Assembly (NCBI GenBank): GCA_002083525.1
Contig: LWDM01000058.1
Span: 1 to 52,117 of the forward strand
Length of the DNA: 52,117 nt
Source: Proteobacteria bacterium SG_bin9
Lineage (GTDB): Bacteria; Pseudomonadota; Alphaproteobacteria; Rhizobiales; Xanthobacteraceae
Direction: 5' to 3'
Below the pieces are notes generated by a model. That model worked only from the letters and a program-made list of their open reading frames with translations, was not told where the DNA came from and searched no databases. How positions within the stretch are numbered: position 1 is the first letter of the stretch; every line of letters starts with the position of its first letter. Positions 25,065 to 33,350 of the stretch are shown here, piece by piece. A program made the position numbers and the translations under genes.

Positions 25065-25991
25065 ATGGACAGCGAATCGCTTCTCACCTTCGTCACCATC
25101 CACCAGACCAGCAGCTTCTCGGCGGCTGCCGATATTCTCGGCCGCTCGCAGCCGGCGATCAGCCGTCGCATCGCGCTGCTGGAGGATCAGCTCGGCGTGC
25201 CGGTGTTCGAACGCGCCGCCGCCGGCGTGACGTTGAGCGAGGCCGGCCGCACCTTGCTGCCGCATGCCGAGCGCGTACTGGCGGCGCTGCGCGACGCGAG
25301 CAGCGCGATCCAGGCCCTGCGCACCGAGACCGCGGGCCGCATCTCCATCGTCGCCGTCGGCACGCTGGCCGGCACCAACCTCACCGCGATCCTGAAGCGG
25401 TTTGCCGCGGCCTATCCCGGCATCGACCTGTCGATCCGTACCGCCAACAGCGCCGAGGTGAGTAACCTCGTCCGGCGCGGCGATGCGTCGCTCGGCCTGC
25501 GCTACCTGCAGGACCCCGCGTCCGACATCATCAGCGAGCACATTGCATCCGAGCGCATGGTCGTGGTCTGCGCTGCCGAGCATCGCTTCGCCAATCGCAG
25601 GCTCAAGTCGCTCGCGGATTTGCGCGACGAAGCCTGGTTCGCGTTCCCGAATGCGTTCGATCAGCGCGAGACGTTTGCCGACAACATCTTCGCGCAGTTT
25701 CAGGCGCGCGGCATCGGCACGATCCGCTGGACGCCGATCGACAGTCTCAGCGCCAAGAAGCGGCTGATCGAAGCCGGCCTCGGCCTTGCACTGTTGCCCG
25801 AGAGTGCGATCGACGAAGAACTGCGTGCGGGCTCGCTCGCAACCATCCCGGTTGCCGACTTCAACGCCGCCAATCCGATCTATGCCGTGGTCCGCAGGGG
25901 CGGCTATCTCAGCCCGGCAGCGCAGTCGTTGCTCAGGCTGCTTCGCAGCTCGGATTTGGCATCGCGTCCGCGCAAGCCACGGCGTCGATAA
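25065..25991 (+). CDS. LysR-family transcriptional regulator
   Basis: 308 residues. The N-terminal winged helix is standard: LLTFVTIHQTSSFSAAADILGRSQPAISRRIALLEDQLGVPVFERAAAGVTLSEAGRTLLPHAERVL. The effector domain follows from about residue 90 (GRISIVAVGTLAGTNLTAILKRFAAAYPGIDLSIRT). It is divergent from the P450-like gene and probably controls it, and perhaps the downstream PEP-mutase-like gene, through the palindrome at 25027. The inducer is unknown. Confidence 0.9.
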   Translation: MDSESLLTFVTIHQTSSFSAAADILGRSQPAISRRIALLEDQLGVPVFERAAAGVTLSEAGRTLLPHAERVLAALRDASSAIQALRTETAGRISIVAVGTLAGTNLTAILKRFAAAYPGIDLSIRTANSAEVSNLVRRGDASLGLRYLQDPASDIISEHIASERMVVVCAAEHRFANRRLKSLADLRDEAWFAFPNAFDQRETFADNIFAQFQARGIGTIRWTPIDSLSAKKRLIEAGLGLALLPESAIDEELRAGSLATIPVADFNAANPIYAVVRRGGYLSPAAQSLLRLLRSSDLASRPRKPRRR

Positions 25992-25999
25992 GAACGACG

Positions 26000-26482
26000 T
26001 CAGCGATGCTCGATCGATTCGAGCGCACGCAGTAACTCGTCGAGCGAACCGGCGATCGTCCCGCCGCTGGCGCGAACGAAATACTCGACCTGCAAATTGA
26101 CGGTCGATCCTTCGTTGTCTGCGGCGAGACGGAAATCGCCGCGATATCCAACGATCAGCTTGCCTTTCGCAAAGGCGTAGCCGATCTCGGCCGCAGTGCC
26201 GCTGTCGACATCGACCCCGTCGAGAACCGCAACCACTCCCTCGCAATTGTCGATGCCGTCGCGGTTAGTGGCTCCAATCTCGGCATTCAGCTCGCGCCAG
26301 GCCTCACGCCTGGGCTCGCCATAAGGCAGCGCCAGCACCGCGTCGATCTTGCCTTGATCGGTCAACTTCCAGGGGTCCATCACCAAATGGCCCGCCTTTG
26401 TGAGCGCGGGCAGCAGGCGATCATAATAGAACAAGCGTCCAGCTTCGGAAAAACCAAGCGGTCCGGCGGCGTAGATCTTCAT
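26000..26482 (-). CDS. Nucleoside 2-deoxyribosyltransferase family protein
   Basis: 160 residues from the ATG at 26482. The fold motifs are all there: MKIYAAGPLGFSEAGRLFYYDRLLPAL (substrate loop), NAEIGATNRDGIDNCEGVVAVLDG with the D-x-x-x-x-C-x-x-x-x-A-D/L pattern, and VDSGTAAEIGYAFAKGK holding the catalytic Glu. These enzymes swap or hydrolyse bases on deoxynucleosides in salvage or clean-up of damaged nucleotides. The frame is open further upstream, but those residues are Arg-rich and lie beyond the family start. The ribosome site is weak. Confidence 0.85.
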   Translation of the reverse strand: MKIYAAGPLGFSEAGRLFYYDRLLPALTKAGHLVMDPWKLTDQGKIDAVLALPYGEPRREAWRELNAEIGATNRDGIDNCEGVVAVLDGVDVDSGTAAEIGYAFAKGKLIVGYRGDFRLAADNEGSTVNLQVEYFVRASGGTIAGSLDELLRALESIEHR

Positions 26483-26511
26483 CGCTGGATCGTACACCGC
26501 CCGCACGCACA

Positions 26512-26538
26512 AACAAAACGGCCGCCCGAAGGCGGCCG
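26512..26538 (-). terminator. Terminator of the chemoreceptor operon
   Basis: On the minus strand CGGCCGCC-TTCG-GGCGGCCG is followed by TTTTGTTT, 24 bases after the stop codon of the methyl-accepting chemotaxis gene. The UUCG-type loop adds stability. Confidence 0.85.
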
Positions 26539-26561
26539 CTGCAACACCCGCAGTGTGAAGA

Positions 26562-28685
26562 TTACATCGCCCGCACGGTGGCGACGAAGCGCGACATCTC
26601 TTCCTTGAGGTGATCGCTTTCGCCCGACAGCATCTGCGCCGAGGTGAGAACCTGGGCCGAGGCAGTACCCGTCTCGCGCGCACCTTTGTTCACTTCGACG
26701 ATGTTCGCCGCGACCTGGCTGGTTCCCTGCGAGGTCTGCTGAATGTTGGACGCAATCTCCTGCGCCGCCGAACCCTGCTGGTCGATCGCACCGGCGATGG
26801 TGGAGGCGATGTCGGAGATCTTGCCGATGGTGTTGCTGATCTCCTTGATCGCCGCGACCGATTCCTGCGTCGCGGTCTGCATCCCGGTGATCTGCGCGCT
26901 GATTTCGCTGGTCGCCTTCGCGGTCTGCGACGCCAGCGCCTTCACTTCCTGCGCGACGACCGCGAAACCGCGGCCCGACTCGCCCGCACGCGCCGCCTCG
27001 ATGGTGGCATTGAGCGCGAGCAGGTTGGTCTGCTCGGCGATGGTCGTGATCAGGCTGACCACGTCGCCGATGCGGATCGCCGCCTTCGACAGCTCGCCGA
27101 TGCGCGCGTCGGTGTTCTGCGCCTGCTCGACCGCTTCGCTGGCGATGCGGGTCGATTCCTGCACCTGACGGCTGATCTCAGCGATCGAGGCGCTCATTTC
27201 TTCCGTCGCGGCCGCGACCGAGCGGACATTGGCGGATGCTTCTTCCGACGCCGATTCGACGACGCCCGATAGCTGCTCCGTCATTTCCGCCGTCGAGGTC
27301 AGCGTCCGCGCCGACATTTCGAGTTCGGACGACGCCGACGACATGGTCTGCACGATGTTGCCGACGGCGTCCTCGAACTGATCCGCCAGCTTGTGCATCT
27401 CCGCCTTGCGCTGCTCGACGATGTGCTTCTCGGCTTCGGCGCGCTCGGCGCGCAACCGGTTCGACTCGATCATGTTCTGCTTGAAGAACTGCACGGCGCC
27501 GGCCATCTCGGCGATCTCATCGGAGCCGCGGGTGACCACGTCCGTATCGAGATTGCCGGACGCAATCGCCTTCATGCTCTCCTGCAGGCCGGTGAGACGG
27601 CGCACGACCGCACGGCCGACGTAGAACCAGGCGATCAGAACGGCAGCCACGAGGCTCGCGACCGCGATCGCAATCAGCAGCATGCGGCTTTGCGTGATCG
27701 CACTCTGCGAGTCGCTGACGGCAACACCTGCTGCCATTTCGCTGCGCTTCTCAAGATCGGTGACCTGATCGGCGAAGGCCTTCGCCAGCGCGCGGTTGTC
27801 GGCCACAACCTTCATGGCGGCAATACTGCCCTCCAGCTCCTTCTTGCGGAGCTCGAAGACGTTGTTGCTGCCCTTACCGGAGGCGAGGAAGGCTTCGAAC
27901 AGCTTGGTGACGTCGTTGTTCTTCAGAACCTTCAGCGCCTTGTCGATACGTCCCGACGTGGCGTTGAAGCGATCGCGCACCGGCGTCAGCAAGTCGAGCG
28001 AGGGAAGATCGGCGGCCTCGACGAGAATGCCGAGCATCAGGTTCGCTTCGGCGCGCAGATCGAGCACTGCCTGCAGCGCGGCGAGTTCCTGATCCGCGAG
28101 CGCGGCCAGCGTTTTCTGGATGACCTTGAGATCCTCTTCCTTGTCGGCGGCGCCGGACAGGCCGAGGGTGAGGCTGAAGCCTGCGTCGTCCGCGAGCGGC
28201 CCGAGCTTTTCGGCAAGCTTCTGATGCGCGGCGCGCAGCTCCGCGACCAGCTTGATACGGCTGGCGGCAATCGTCTGGCGTTCGGTCACCGACTTCGCGA
28301 GGCGATCGAGGTTCTCCAGCATGCGATTGCTGGTTTCGCCGAACTTCTTGGCGTCATCCGGATTGAGCGCATTGACGCTCTGCGTCAGCGCCAGGCGCGC
28401 GGCGGCGAGAGCCTTGGAGGCTTCGTCGCGGCCCGCTGCGTCCGTCGCAGCCAGCAGGCTCGGCGCAGCGGCGGCGACGTCGCCTTCCGCCTTCACAACC
28501 TTGGCCGTGCGGGCAATATCGGGAAGACTCTTCTCGGTCACCACGAACAGCGCGTGGCCGATGCGGTCGTAAGAGTAGATCGCGCTGACGCTCGCAAGCA
28601 CGGTCAAACCGGCGACGACACCAAACGCAAGAAAGAGGCGGCCTCGCAACCCCAAACGGGTCCACGACGACAGTGCTGCCTTCAT
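26562..28685 (-). CDS. Methyl-accepting chemotaxis protein
   Basis: 707 residues. TM1 spans about 17-39, then an all-helical periplasmic sensor of about 290 residues, TM2 at 335-357, HAMP at about 358-411, and a cytoplasmic coiled-coil signalling domain with the conserved tip IAEQTNLLALNATIEAARAGESGRGFAVVAQEVKALA. The long helical sensor is of the size of HBM (helical bimodular) receptors. There is no C-terminal NWETF-type CheR docking peptide. It lies 73 bases after a LivK-type binding-protein gene, with a hairpin between, and no che genes are near, so it is a dispersed receptor that may read ligand through the binding protein. Confidence 0.93.
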   Translation of the reverse strand: MKAALSSWTRLGLRGRLFLAFGVVAGLTVLASVSAIYSYDRIGHALFVVTEKSLPDIARTAKVVKAEGDVAAAAPSLLAATDAAGRDEASKALAAARLALTQSVNALNPDDAKKFGETSNRMLENLDRLAKSVTERQTIAASRIKLVAELRAAHQKLAEKLGPLADDAGFSLTLGLSGAADKEEDLKVIQKTLAALADQELAALQAVLDLRAEANLMLGILVEAADLPSLDLLTPVRDRFNATSGRIDKALKVLKNNDVTKLFEAFLASGKGSNNVFELRKKELEGSIAAMKVVADNRALAKAFADQVTDLEKRSEMAAGVAVSDSQSAITQSRMLLIAIAVASLVAAVLIAWFYVGRAVVRRLTGLQESMKAIASGNLDTDVVTRGSDEIAEMAGAVQFFKQNMIESNRLRAERAEAEKHIVEQRKAEMHKLADQFEDAVGNIVQTMSSASSELEMSARTLTSTAEMTEQLSGVVESASEEASANVRSVAAATEEMSASIAEISRQVQESTRIASEAVEQAQNTDARIGELSKAAIRIGDVVSLITTIAEQTNLLALNATIEAARAGESGRGFAVVAQEVKALASQTAKATSEISAQITGMQTATQESVAAIKEISNTIGKISDIASTIAGAIDQQGSAAQEIASNIQQTSQGTSQVAANIVEVNKGARETGTASAQVLTSAQMLSGESDHLKEEMSRFVATVRAM

Positions 28686-28717
28686 TGCAAAACTCCCCTC
28701 GAAGCCTAGTAGGCATT

Positions 28718-28749
28718 CACGCGCGGCGCTCCCCCGAGCGCCGCGCGTG
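28718..28749 (-). other. Intercistronic GC-rich hairpin between binding-protein and chemoreceptor genes
   Basis: A perfect 14-bp stem (CACGCGCGGCGCTC and its complement) encloses a four-base loop. There is no following T-run, so it is less likely a terminator than an mRNA-processing or stability element of the kind that raises the level of an upstream periplasmic protein over the downstream membrane protein. Confidence 0.7.
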
Positions 28750-28758
28750 TAACGGATA

Positions 28759-29934
28759 TTACGAGCCGGACTTCTCGAGCTTCTCGACCGCCTTGAACGT
28801 GCCGTCAGCCTGAATGACGGTGAGCCACACCGTTTCCGAACCGCGGTTCGACGTCGGGCTGTAGCTGAGCTTCACGCCGCCGAGGTCCATGGTGCCGGCC
28901 TTCTGAACGGCCTCGAGCATCTTGGCGCGGGTCGGTTCGCCATCGATCTTGTCGAGAGCGGCAGCGATCGCACGGCCGACCATGTAGCCTTCGAGCGAGA
29001 CGAAGCCCGGCTGCGCATCAGCCGAAACAGCCTTCAGTGCGGCCTGATACTTGCCGACGACCGGAATCGCCGCATCCTTCGGGAACGGCACGACCTGGGT
29101 CACGACCACGCCCGCGCCATCGGCACCGAGTTCCTTGGCCAGCGCGTCCGAACCGACGAACGAGATGTTCACGAAGGTCGCATTGAGCTTGATCTGCTTG
29201 GCGAGCTTGATGAACTCAGCGGCCGGCTTGTACGGGCTGATCATGATGACGGCTTCCGGTTCCGCCTTCTTGATGTTCAGCAGCGCGGCCTTCACCGCAA
29301 CCGTGTTGCGTTCGAAGGTGCCTTCACCGGCGAGCTCCATCTTGCGCTTTTCGAGTGCGCGCTTCACGCCGGCGAGGCCCGCCTGACCGAAGCCGTCGTC
29401 CTGATACATGATGGCGATCTTGGTGGCGCCGAGATCCTTGGTCAGGCGCTCGACCATGGTTTCGGTTTCCTGGAAGTAGCTGGCGCGGATGTTCATCACG
29501 CCCGGCTTGTGCGGCTCGCGCAGGAATTCAGCGCCGGTGAATGCGCCGATGAACGGCACGCCAGCACCATTGGCGATCGGCTGAGTGGCGGCCGAGGTCG
29601 GGGTGCCGACCGGACCGGCGATCGCAAACACCTTGTCTTCGCCGAGAAGCTTCTTCACCGCTTCGATCGACTTGTTCGGCTCGTAGCCGTCATCAACGCT
29701 CTTGAGTTCGAGCTTGCGGCCCTTGACGCCGCCAGCCTTGTTCACTTCAGCGAATGCAGCTTCGAGGCCGAGCTTCATGCCCAGGCCGAGCGCCGAGGCC
29801 GGACCATCGAGCGGGGCCGCCTGACCGAACACGATCTTATCGGCAGAGACACCATCTTCAGCTTTAACGGAAACGCCGCTGACGAGCAGGGCGGCGAAGG
29901 CAAGAGGCAGTGCACGGGACGTGAATGCGCGCAT
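28759..29934 (-). CDS. LivK-type (branched-chain amino acid family) periplasmic binding protein
   Basis: 391 residues. A signal peptide ends near SVKA-ED at about residue 25. The mature protein has the Peripla_BP_6 pattern: DKIVFGQAAPLDGPASALGLGMKLGLEAAFAEVNKAGGVKGRKLELKSVDDGYEPNKS, KVFAIAGPVGTPTSAATQPI, and YQDDGFGQAGLAGVKRAL. The family binds amino acids, urea, amides or aromatic acids. No livH/M/G/F permease or ATPase genes follow; the next gene is a chemoreceptor. A GGAGG ribosome site precedes the ATG. Confidence 0.93.
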   Translation of the reverse strand: MRAFTSRALPLAFAALLVSGVSVKAEDGVSADKIVFGQAAPLDGPASALGLGMKLGLEAAFAEVNKAGGVKGRKLELKSVDDGYEPNKSIEAVKKLLGEDKVFAIAGPVGTPTSAATQPIANGAGVPFIGAFTGAEFLREPHKPGVMNIRASYFQETETMVERLTKDLGATKIAIMYQDDGFGQAGLAGVKRALEKRKMELAGEGTFERNTVAVKAALLNIKKAEPEAVIMISPYKPAAEFIKLAKQIKLNATFVNISFVGSDALAKELGADGAGVVVTQVVPFPKDAAIPVVGKYQAALKAVSADAQPGFVSLEGYMVGRAIAAALDKIDGEPTRAKMLEAVQKAGTMDLGGVKLSYSPTSNRGSETVWLTVIQADGTFKAVEKLEKSGS

Positions 29935-30313
29935 GAAAGAATCCTCCGGGGATGAGTGGGCGACGCGTGGCGTGGCTCCCTATCCTCCTCTCGAAAACTT
30001 CAAGATCGCTTAACCGTCCGAAACTAATACCGATTAAAGGTGGTTAGTTACCTTTAGCGACTTACCGCGACCTCACCCCTCCTGAAATATTCAGATAAAA
30101 CAATGTCTTGTGCGGTTTGTCGCATGCCTAGCGAGATGCGTAGATTTACCGACGAACCAGCAACTTCTGCGGGCCGCCGACATCTCATTTCGCGCAATCG
30201 TGCCCGACTTTGGGCAATAGCGGCTAGGTCGGGTATTCCGGTAGTCGGAAAATTCGCCGCTGATTCGCTGACGAACGTCACCCATCTGCCGCTGTAATCC
30301 GGCCGCTCGCCGC
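29935..30313. other. 379-bp non-coding gap upstream of the binding-protein gene
   Basis: I see no convincing gene here; the two short open frames lack ribosome sites and family features. An imperfect inverted repeat, AACTAATACC at 30022-30031 against GGTGGTTAGTT at 30039-30049, lies about 90-115 bases before the binding-protein start and could be an operator. The AT-richer stretch around 30000-30060 probably holds its promoter. Confidence 0.4.
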
Positions 30314-31285
30314 TCAGTGCATGCGCGGCTTTTTCAGGAACGACGCCCAATCCGCCGAGGTGAGGGCCACATCGACTTCGCGCCGGTCACGGCGCAGAGT
30401 CAACGGCACCTCGACGCCGGCGCTGCCGAGACTCCACACCTTGCGATAGAAGTCGGCCTGGCTGCCGACCCGTTCGCCGTCCACGGCAACGATGGTGTCG
30501 CCGACCATCATTCCGCTGCGCATCGCCGGACCGTTCGGCGAAAAGCCGATCGCCACGACGGCATTGTCGATCTCGCTCGAGAACATGCCGAGCCACGGAC
30601 GAGCCGGCTTGTTGACGCGGCCGAACTTGCGCAGATCGTCGAGCACGGGCTTCAGCAGATCGATCGGCACGATCATGTTGAGATGCTTGGCGACGCCCTG
30701 CTGATCCGTTTCAAGCTGCAGCGATCCAACGCCGGCGAGATGGCCGCGTTCCGATAGCAGCGCGGTGCCGCCCCAGTTTGGATGCGACGGCGCGGTGAAA
30801 AGCGCTTCATCGAGCAAGTATTCCCAGTAGCCCGCGAACTCACGCTTGGCGACGACTTCGGCGGCGACGGCGCCAGCGCAACCGCCAAGCCCGCCGACAA
30901 TGACGCGGTCGCCCGTTGCAAGATCGTTCGATACGCCAATCTCGACCGGTTCAAGATCGATCGGGCCGAGCGCCTGCACCAGTCCGAATCCCGACTCCGG
31001 ATCGAAGCCGAGCGGATAGCCCTCGACGACTTTACCGTCGCTCATATGCAGCCACGACGTCTGCGCCTCGGTGATCAGATAACCGATGGTGAGAATAAGA
31101 CCGCGATCGATCAGCACGCCGTTGCCGGCGCGCTCGGTGCCGAGCGTTTCGGCGGTAAAGGCATCGTTGGGAATGATCGAGTGGATGCCGACGACGGACG
31201 CCAGCGTGCGATCGAGATCGAAACTGAAATCGTGCGCGCGCGGCTGCGCGCTCTGCGGCACCTTCCACTGCATCTTCAGGGTCAT
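30314..31285 (-). CDS. HtrA-like trypsin-fold protein with PDZ domain, catalytic residues lost
   Basis: 323 residues from the ATG at 31285 (GGAGA site ahead). The trypsin/HtrA frame is recognisable: GNGVLIDRGLILTIGYLI, GFDPESGFGLVQAL, ATGDRVIVGGLGG, HPNWGGTALLSERGHLAGVG, followed by a PDZ domain (PWLGMFSSEID ... GPAMRSGMMVGDTIVAVDGERV). The catalytic triad is gone: Tyr69 at the His position, Gly99 at the Asp position and Trp171 at the Ser position (NWGG for NSGG). No signal peptide is seen. It is probably a cytoplasmic binding or scaffolding pseudoprotease. A longer frame to 31477 runs into tRNA-Thr. Confidence 0.78.
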   Translation of the reverse strand: MTLKMQWKVPQSAQPRAHDFSFDLDRTLASVVGIHSIIPNDAFTAETLGTERAGNGVLIDRGLILTIGYLITEAQTSWLHMSDGKVVEGYPLGFDPESGFGLVQALGPIDLEPVEIGVSNDLATGDRVIVGGLGGCAGAVAAEVVAKREFAGYWEYLLDEALFTAPSHPNWGGTALLSERGHLAGVGSLQLETDQQGVAKHLNMIVPIDLLKPVLDDLRKFGRVNKPARPWLGMFSSEIDNAVVAIGFSPNGPAMRSGMMVGDTIVAVDGERVGSQADFYRKVWSLGSAGVEVPLTLRRDRREVDVALTSADWASFLKKPRMH

Positions 31286-31416
31286 CGCGCCGATCTCCGC
31301 ATCAGACTCTCGGATCGCATGAGTGTATGAGATGGGCGCAAACGGCGCGCCGTCAAGCGCGATGACGCGCTCGGTCAACAGGACGGACGTCACGATAATT
31401 TGGGCGCTTGAAGAAG

Positions 31417-31492
31417 TGGTGCCGCAAACAGGACTCGAACCTGTGACCCCGTCATTACGAATGACGTGCTCTACCAACTGAGCTATTGCGGC
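31417..31492 (-). tRNA. tRNA-Thr(CGT)
   Basis: On the minus strand: acceptor GCCGCAA/TTGCGGC, D-arm GCTC/GAGC, anticodon stem CGTCA/TGACG with loop TTCGTAA (anticodon CGT), T-stem ACAGG/CCTGT with loop TTCGAGT, discriminator A and encoded CCA. All stems pair. It reads ACG codons. Confidence 0.96.
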
Positions 31493-31666
31493 GTACCGGC
31501 GTCGAGACCGGCAAGATCCCGACTTTTTAGCAGCCGGGGCAGGCGTTGAATCGATCCCGATCCGGCGCGCTCCTGATATCGGGCAGCGGGCCGCTTTGCA
31601 AGAAGCGGCCGCGCAACAAAGGCCTTTCAGAGCTACATTGCCTTGAAAACAAGCCCGAAATCCGCT

Positions 31667-33343
31667 TCACGCGCTCCAGCGCGCGAGGAACCCGCGCCAT
31701 CCGCCGGTCTGTTGGCGCGGCGGATGCGGCTGATCGGCGAATTCGTCGTCCGGCGCCTCATCGGCGGCCACCCCCGGATCGTCGGGCGCGCGAACGATCG
31801 GAATCACCGCCGGTATCGGTGCGGCCGGTTTCGCATCCTGGCGGGCCCGGAAAATCGGCGGGGGAGCGGCGGGCTGCGGCGGCGGAGATGTTGGCGCCGC
31901 AGATTCCGGAGCGGCCTCCTCAGTCGCAGGCTTTGGCGTGTTGTCCTGAACCGCCGCATCGTCGACCGGTTTGTCGTCGACCGGCTTCGCATCGATTGCC
32001 GCCGGCTTCGACGCCGCGATCATCGGCTCCTGAGCCTCGACCTCGACCGGCGCACCTGACGGCAAAGCCGCAAGCGGCGTCAGCCACTGGAACGCATCGA
32101 GCCGTCCGGACACCGGCGACACCGGCCGCCAGCGATCGGACACATAGCCGTCCGCGGTCCAGACCGCGTCGGGCAATGCCCGCACCGCACGCAGCATCCA
32201 GCCCCGTGCCTTGCCGCTGTCGCCATGCTCGGTGCGTTCGATCTCGGCCATCAACATCGCCACGCGCTGCGTCGGCGCGGCGAGCAGCGGCGCCAGCGCG
32301 TCGCGCGCACGGCTGAACTCATTTGCATCGAGCGCGGCGCGCGCAATCGCCAGCGCACCCTCGATATGGCCCGGCATTTTCTGCGCCAGCGTTTCGACAC
32401 GCACGAGCCGCTGGCGCGCCGAATCGCCAAGCCGCACGTGCGCATACGCGTCGGCGAGATCCGGATGCGGGTTGGCGAGCCACGCGGTCTCGATCAGCTT
32501 CATCGCGCGGCGCACCTGATGCTGTTCGCTCTGGAATTTCGCCGCGAGCACCGCGGCCGGCACGAGCGTCGGCGCAAGCTTCACGGCTTCCGCCGCCATA
32601 TCGCGTGCGGCATCGCGCTCCGACGTTTCCAGATCGAGCGCCTGTGCGGTCAACAGCACGCCGCGCTGGCGGCGATGGGTGGCGCGATCGATCAATCCTG
32701 CCGCTGCGTTCTTGTCGAGCGTATCGAGCGCGCCGCGCCAGTCGCTGCGCGCGCAGCGGAAGCCAAGCACCGCATGCGATGCCCAGGGCGACGCCGGTGC
32801 AAGCTTCAATGCTTCCTCAGCGATCGCAACCGCCGTGAACGGATCGTCGTTGCGCTGCGCCTCGATGAACAGACCGCGCAGGCCAAGCAAGCGCGTGTCG
32901 CTGCGCTCCGCCATGGCGCGGAAAGCGCGCTCGGCGCCCACACGATCGCCATCGAGCTGCGCCGACTGCGCGTCGAGCAGCAGCGACAACGGATCATGTC
33001 CCGCAATCCGCCGCGCGGTTTGCGCGTGACGCCGCGCCGCGTTCGAATCGCCGTGGCCGATCGCGAGCAAGCCATCGGTGACCGCTTGCCGGCCGCGGGC
33101 GACGCGCCGCTCGCGCTGCGCCCGCCGCATGCGGTCCGGCGTGCGCCAGACGCCGCGAATGATCGCCCAGGCAATCGCAGCGACGGCGAAGGTGACGCCG
33201 AGGATCGCGGCGAACACCGGCAGCGTCGTCTCGATCCGCCATCCGCGCCAAACAAGATTCACCGTGCCGGCCTGATCGGCGACCCACGCCGCACCGAGAG
33301 CGGCGGCGGCAATCAGAATAAGAAAGACAATAATGCGGATCAT
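31667..33343 (-). CDS. hemY: HemY-like TPR membrane protein of heme biosynthesis locus
   Basis: 558 residues from the ATG at 33343; the frame to 33433 overlaps the upstream gene. Two N-terminal helices (IIVFLILIAAAALGAAWVA and VFAAILGVTFAVAAIAWAII) enclose the NLVWRGWRIETTLPV loop typical of the HemY N-terminal domain. A TPR-type helical repeat region follows (residues about 110-400) and then a long Pro/Ala/Asp-rich tail. This is the proteobacterial hemY of the hemCDXY type, not protoporphyrinogen oxidase. It starts seven bases after the stop of the mitofilin-like gene. Confidence 0.88.
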   Translation of the reverse strand: MIRIIVFLILIAAAALGAAWVADQAGTVNLVWRGWRIETTLPVFAAILGVTFAVAAIAWAIIRGVWRTPDRMRRAQRERRVARGRQAVTDGLLAIGHGDSNAARRHAQTARRIAGHDPLSLLLDAQSAQLDGDRVGAERAFRAMAERSDTRLLGLRGLFIEAQRNDDPFTAVAIAEEALKLAPASPWASHAVLGFRCARSDWRGALDTLDKNAAAGLIDRATHRRQRGVLLTAQALDLETSERDAARDMAAEAVKLAPTLVPAAVLAAKFQSEQHQVRRAMKLIETAWLANPHPDLADAYAHVRLGDSARQRLVRVETLAQKMPGHIEGALAIARAALDANEFSRARDALAPLLAAPTQRVAMLMAEIERTEHGDSGKARGWMLRAVRALPDAVWTADGYVSDRWRPVSPVSGRLDAFQWLTPLAALPSGAPVEVEAQEPMIAASKPAAIDAKPVDDKPVDDAAVQDNTPKPATEEAAPESAAPTSPPPQPAAPPPIFRARQDAKPAAPIPAVIPIVRAPDDPGVAADEAPDDEFADQPHPPRQQTGGWRGFLARWSA

Positions 33344-33350
33344 CGGCAAC

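Noticed and set aside
27393..28709. A 438-residue plus-strand frame opposite the chemoreceptor
   Set aside because: Shadow frame; the minus-strand gene has full MCP motifs.
30054..30350. Small ORFs in the gap upstream of the binding-protein gene
   Set aside because: No ribosome site and no family resemblance on either strand; left as non-coding.
31286..31477. Longer N-terminus for the HtrA-like gene
   Set aside because: The upstream part of the frame runs through the tRNA-Thr gene on the same strand, and a good GGAGA ribosome site marks the ATG at 31285.
31589..31610. Hairpin GGCCGCTT...AAGCGGCC downstream of hemY
   Set aside because: A stem is present, but no T-run follows on the hemY strand, so I do not call it a terminator.
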